In this document: positions 6,877-7,635 of the stretch, one piece after another | Position numbering within the stretch: the stretch's first letter is position 1 | Layout: each line of letters starts with the position of its first letter | Position numbers and translations under genes: made by a program | Assembly (NCBI GenBank): GCA_025362615.1 | Contig: JANYFQ010000337.1 | Coordinates: 1-7,635, forward strand | DNA length: 7,635 nt | Source of the DNA: Hymenobacter sp. | GTDB taxonomy: Bacteria; Bacteroidota; Bacteroidia; Cytophagales; Hymenobacteraceae | Direction of reading: 5' to 3' | Notes under the pieces: model-generated | Database searches by the model: none | What the model was told of the DNA's origin: nothing | Seen by the model: only the letters and a program-made list of their open reading frames with translations

Positions 6877-6886
6877 GAAAAAAGAC

Positions 6887-7543
6887 TTGAAAACCACCCA
6901 ACAAGAAGCCTTCTGGGCCGGCGATTTCGGCCGCGAATACACCGACCGCAACTCCCGTCACCTCGACGAGTGGAACGACTTTTACCGCCGTACCTGGGGC
7001 CACTCGAAGCTGGACATGAACGCGGCCTTTCTGGCCGACTTGCCCCGCGAAAGCCGCATTCTGGAAGTGGGCTGCAACACCGGAATGCAATTGCGCGGCT
7101 TGCAGGAAGCAGGCTTCACCCAACTCTACGGCGTTGAGCTGCAAGCTTATGCGGTCGAAAAAGCCAAGCAATACACCCAGGCTGTAAATATCGTGCAGGG
7201 CAGTGGCTTCGACCTACCCTTTAAAGATGGCTTTTTTGATTTGGTGTGTACCAACGGCGTCCTCATCCACATCGCGCCCGCCGATTTGCCGCGCATTATG
7301 GGCGAAATGGTGCGCTGCTCACGCCGCTACCTCTGGGGCTTCGAGTACCACGCCCCCGCTACCACCGCCGTGCCCTACCGGGGCAACGAAGGCTTCTTGT
7401 GGAAAGCCGATTACGCCCAGCTTTTTCTCGACCAGTTCCCGGACCAGCTCCGGCTGGTGAAACAGGAATTGTACCCCTACATTCTCGATGCCGAGCGGGG
7501 CAACCTGGACGTGATGTACCTGCTCGAAAAAGTAGCGGCGTGA
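6887..7543 (+). CDS. Pseudaminic acid biosynthesis-associated methyltransferase (SAM-dependent)
   Basis: A class I SAM-dependent methylase resembling the family named pseudaminic acid biosynthesis-associated methylase (TIGR03587). It probably methylates a nonulosonic acid or its precursor in the cytoplasm; the exact target is unknown. Numbered from the proposed start: QQEAFWAGDFGREYTDRN near the N-terminus, the SAM-binding motif I LEVGCNTG at about 59-66, GVELQAYAVEKA (motif II region, acidic Glu), FFDLVCTNGVLIHI with the family-typical GVLIHI at about 124-129, and EYHAPATTAVPYRG at about 153-166, also typical of the family. No in-frame ATG precedes the conserved region. The frame is open from 6806, but the first part is encoded by the repeat-rich gap. 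TTG at 6887 (MKTTQQEAFW) matches the family's usual N-terminus and gives 218 aa; TTG at 6875 is the alternative. The stop overlaps the next start (TGATG). Confidence 0.85.
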   Translation: MKTTQQEAFWAGDFGREYTDRNSRHLDEWNDFYRRTWGHSKLDMNAAFLADLPRESRILEVGCNTGMQLRGLQEAGFTQLYGVELQAYAVEKAKQYTQAVNIVQGSGFDLPFKDGFFDLVCTNGVLIHIAPADLPRIMGEMVRCSRRYLWGFEYHAPATTAVPYRGNEGFLWKADYAQLFLDQFPDQLRLVKQELYPYILDAERGNLDVMYLLEKVAA

Positions 7544-7635
7544 TGGGCGGCTCTCCGCGCATTGGCATCGTTTCGCAGGCCCGCATGGGCAGCACTCGCC
7601 TGCCGGGCAAGGTATTGCTGCGGGCCGGTGGCAAC
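7543..7635 (+). CDS. spsF: SpsF-type nucleotidyltransferase, N-terminal 31 codons (3' truncated by window edge)
   Basis: The ATG at 7543 shares its A with the methylase stop (TGATG), implying translational coupling. The 31 codons run in frame to the last base of the window. They encode MGGSPRIGIV, then SQARMGSTRLPGKVLL, the glycine/arginine-rich nucleotide-binding signature of SpsF/COG1861 proteins (related to acylneuraminate cytidylyltransferases). In Bacillus the sps cluster combines an SpsC aminotransferase with SpsE, SpsF and SpsG, parallel to the Pse pathway. Here the protein would probably make the CMP-activated nonulosonic acid. It does not start like classic PseF/NeuA (which have an 'IPARGGS' motif), so the SpsF assignment is preferred. 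Only the N-terminus can be seen, so fused downstream domains cannot be excluded. Confidence 0.8.
   Translation, partial: MGGSPRIGIVSQARMGSTRLPGKVLLRAGGN

Overview
The window looks like chromosomal DNA from a GC-rich member of the Bacteroidota, most likely a Cytophagales bacterium of the Hymenobacter kind. The evidence is two secreted proteins carrying the two C-terminal sorting signals of the type IX secretion system (T9SS), which is confined to this phylum. There are also Bacteroidota-type promoter boxes (TAnnTTTG), and most starts lack a usable Shine-Dalgarno sequence. The genus is an inference from protein style and GC content.

Layout. (1) Positions 1-367, + strand: the 3' end of a trimeric-type purine-nucleoside phosphorylase gene. 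(2) Positions 364-390: an imperfect palindrome that contains the stop codons of two convergent genes. (3) Positions 387-2285, - strand: a 632-aa secreted protein with an N-terminal 'WRFG' propeller-like region, a PKD domain, an Ig-like domain and a type B T9SS C-terminus. (4) Positions 2286-2481: a 196-base gap with two hairpins. (5) Positions 2482-5463, - strand: a 993-aa secreted protein with a paralogous N-terminal region, a different middle and a type A T9SS C-terminus. (6) Positions 5464-5587: a 124-base divergent promoter region. (7) Positions 5588-7635, + strand: the start of a nonulosonic (pseudaminic) acid cluster, comprising a PseC aminotransferase, a pseudaminic-acid-associated methylase and the first 31 codons of an SpsF-type nucleotidyltransferase.

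How the genes fit together. The two - strand genes are tandem paralogs over about 350 residues at the N-terminus but are attached to unrelated C-terminal halves and different sorting signals, so one scaffold has been sent to the surface by two routes. The + strand genes would make and activate a methylated nonulosonic acid for a surface glycan. The first committed enzyme (PseB) is not immediately upstream, because pseC is the first gene of its strand here. A link between the surface glycan and the secreted proteins is possible but rests only on adjacency.

The most notable points are the tandem paralogs with swapped sorting signals, the nearly leaderless start of pseC, the palindrome holding two stop codons, the repeat-rich pseC-methylase gap followed by a TTG start, and an Asp in place of the purine-specificity Asn in the phosphorylase. 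I saw no mobile element, CRISPR array, tRNA or rRNA.
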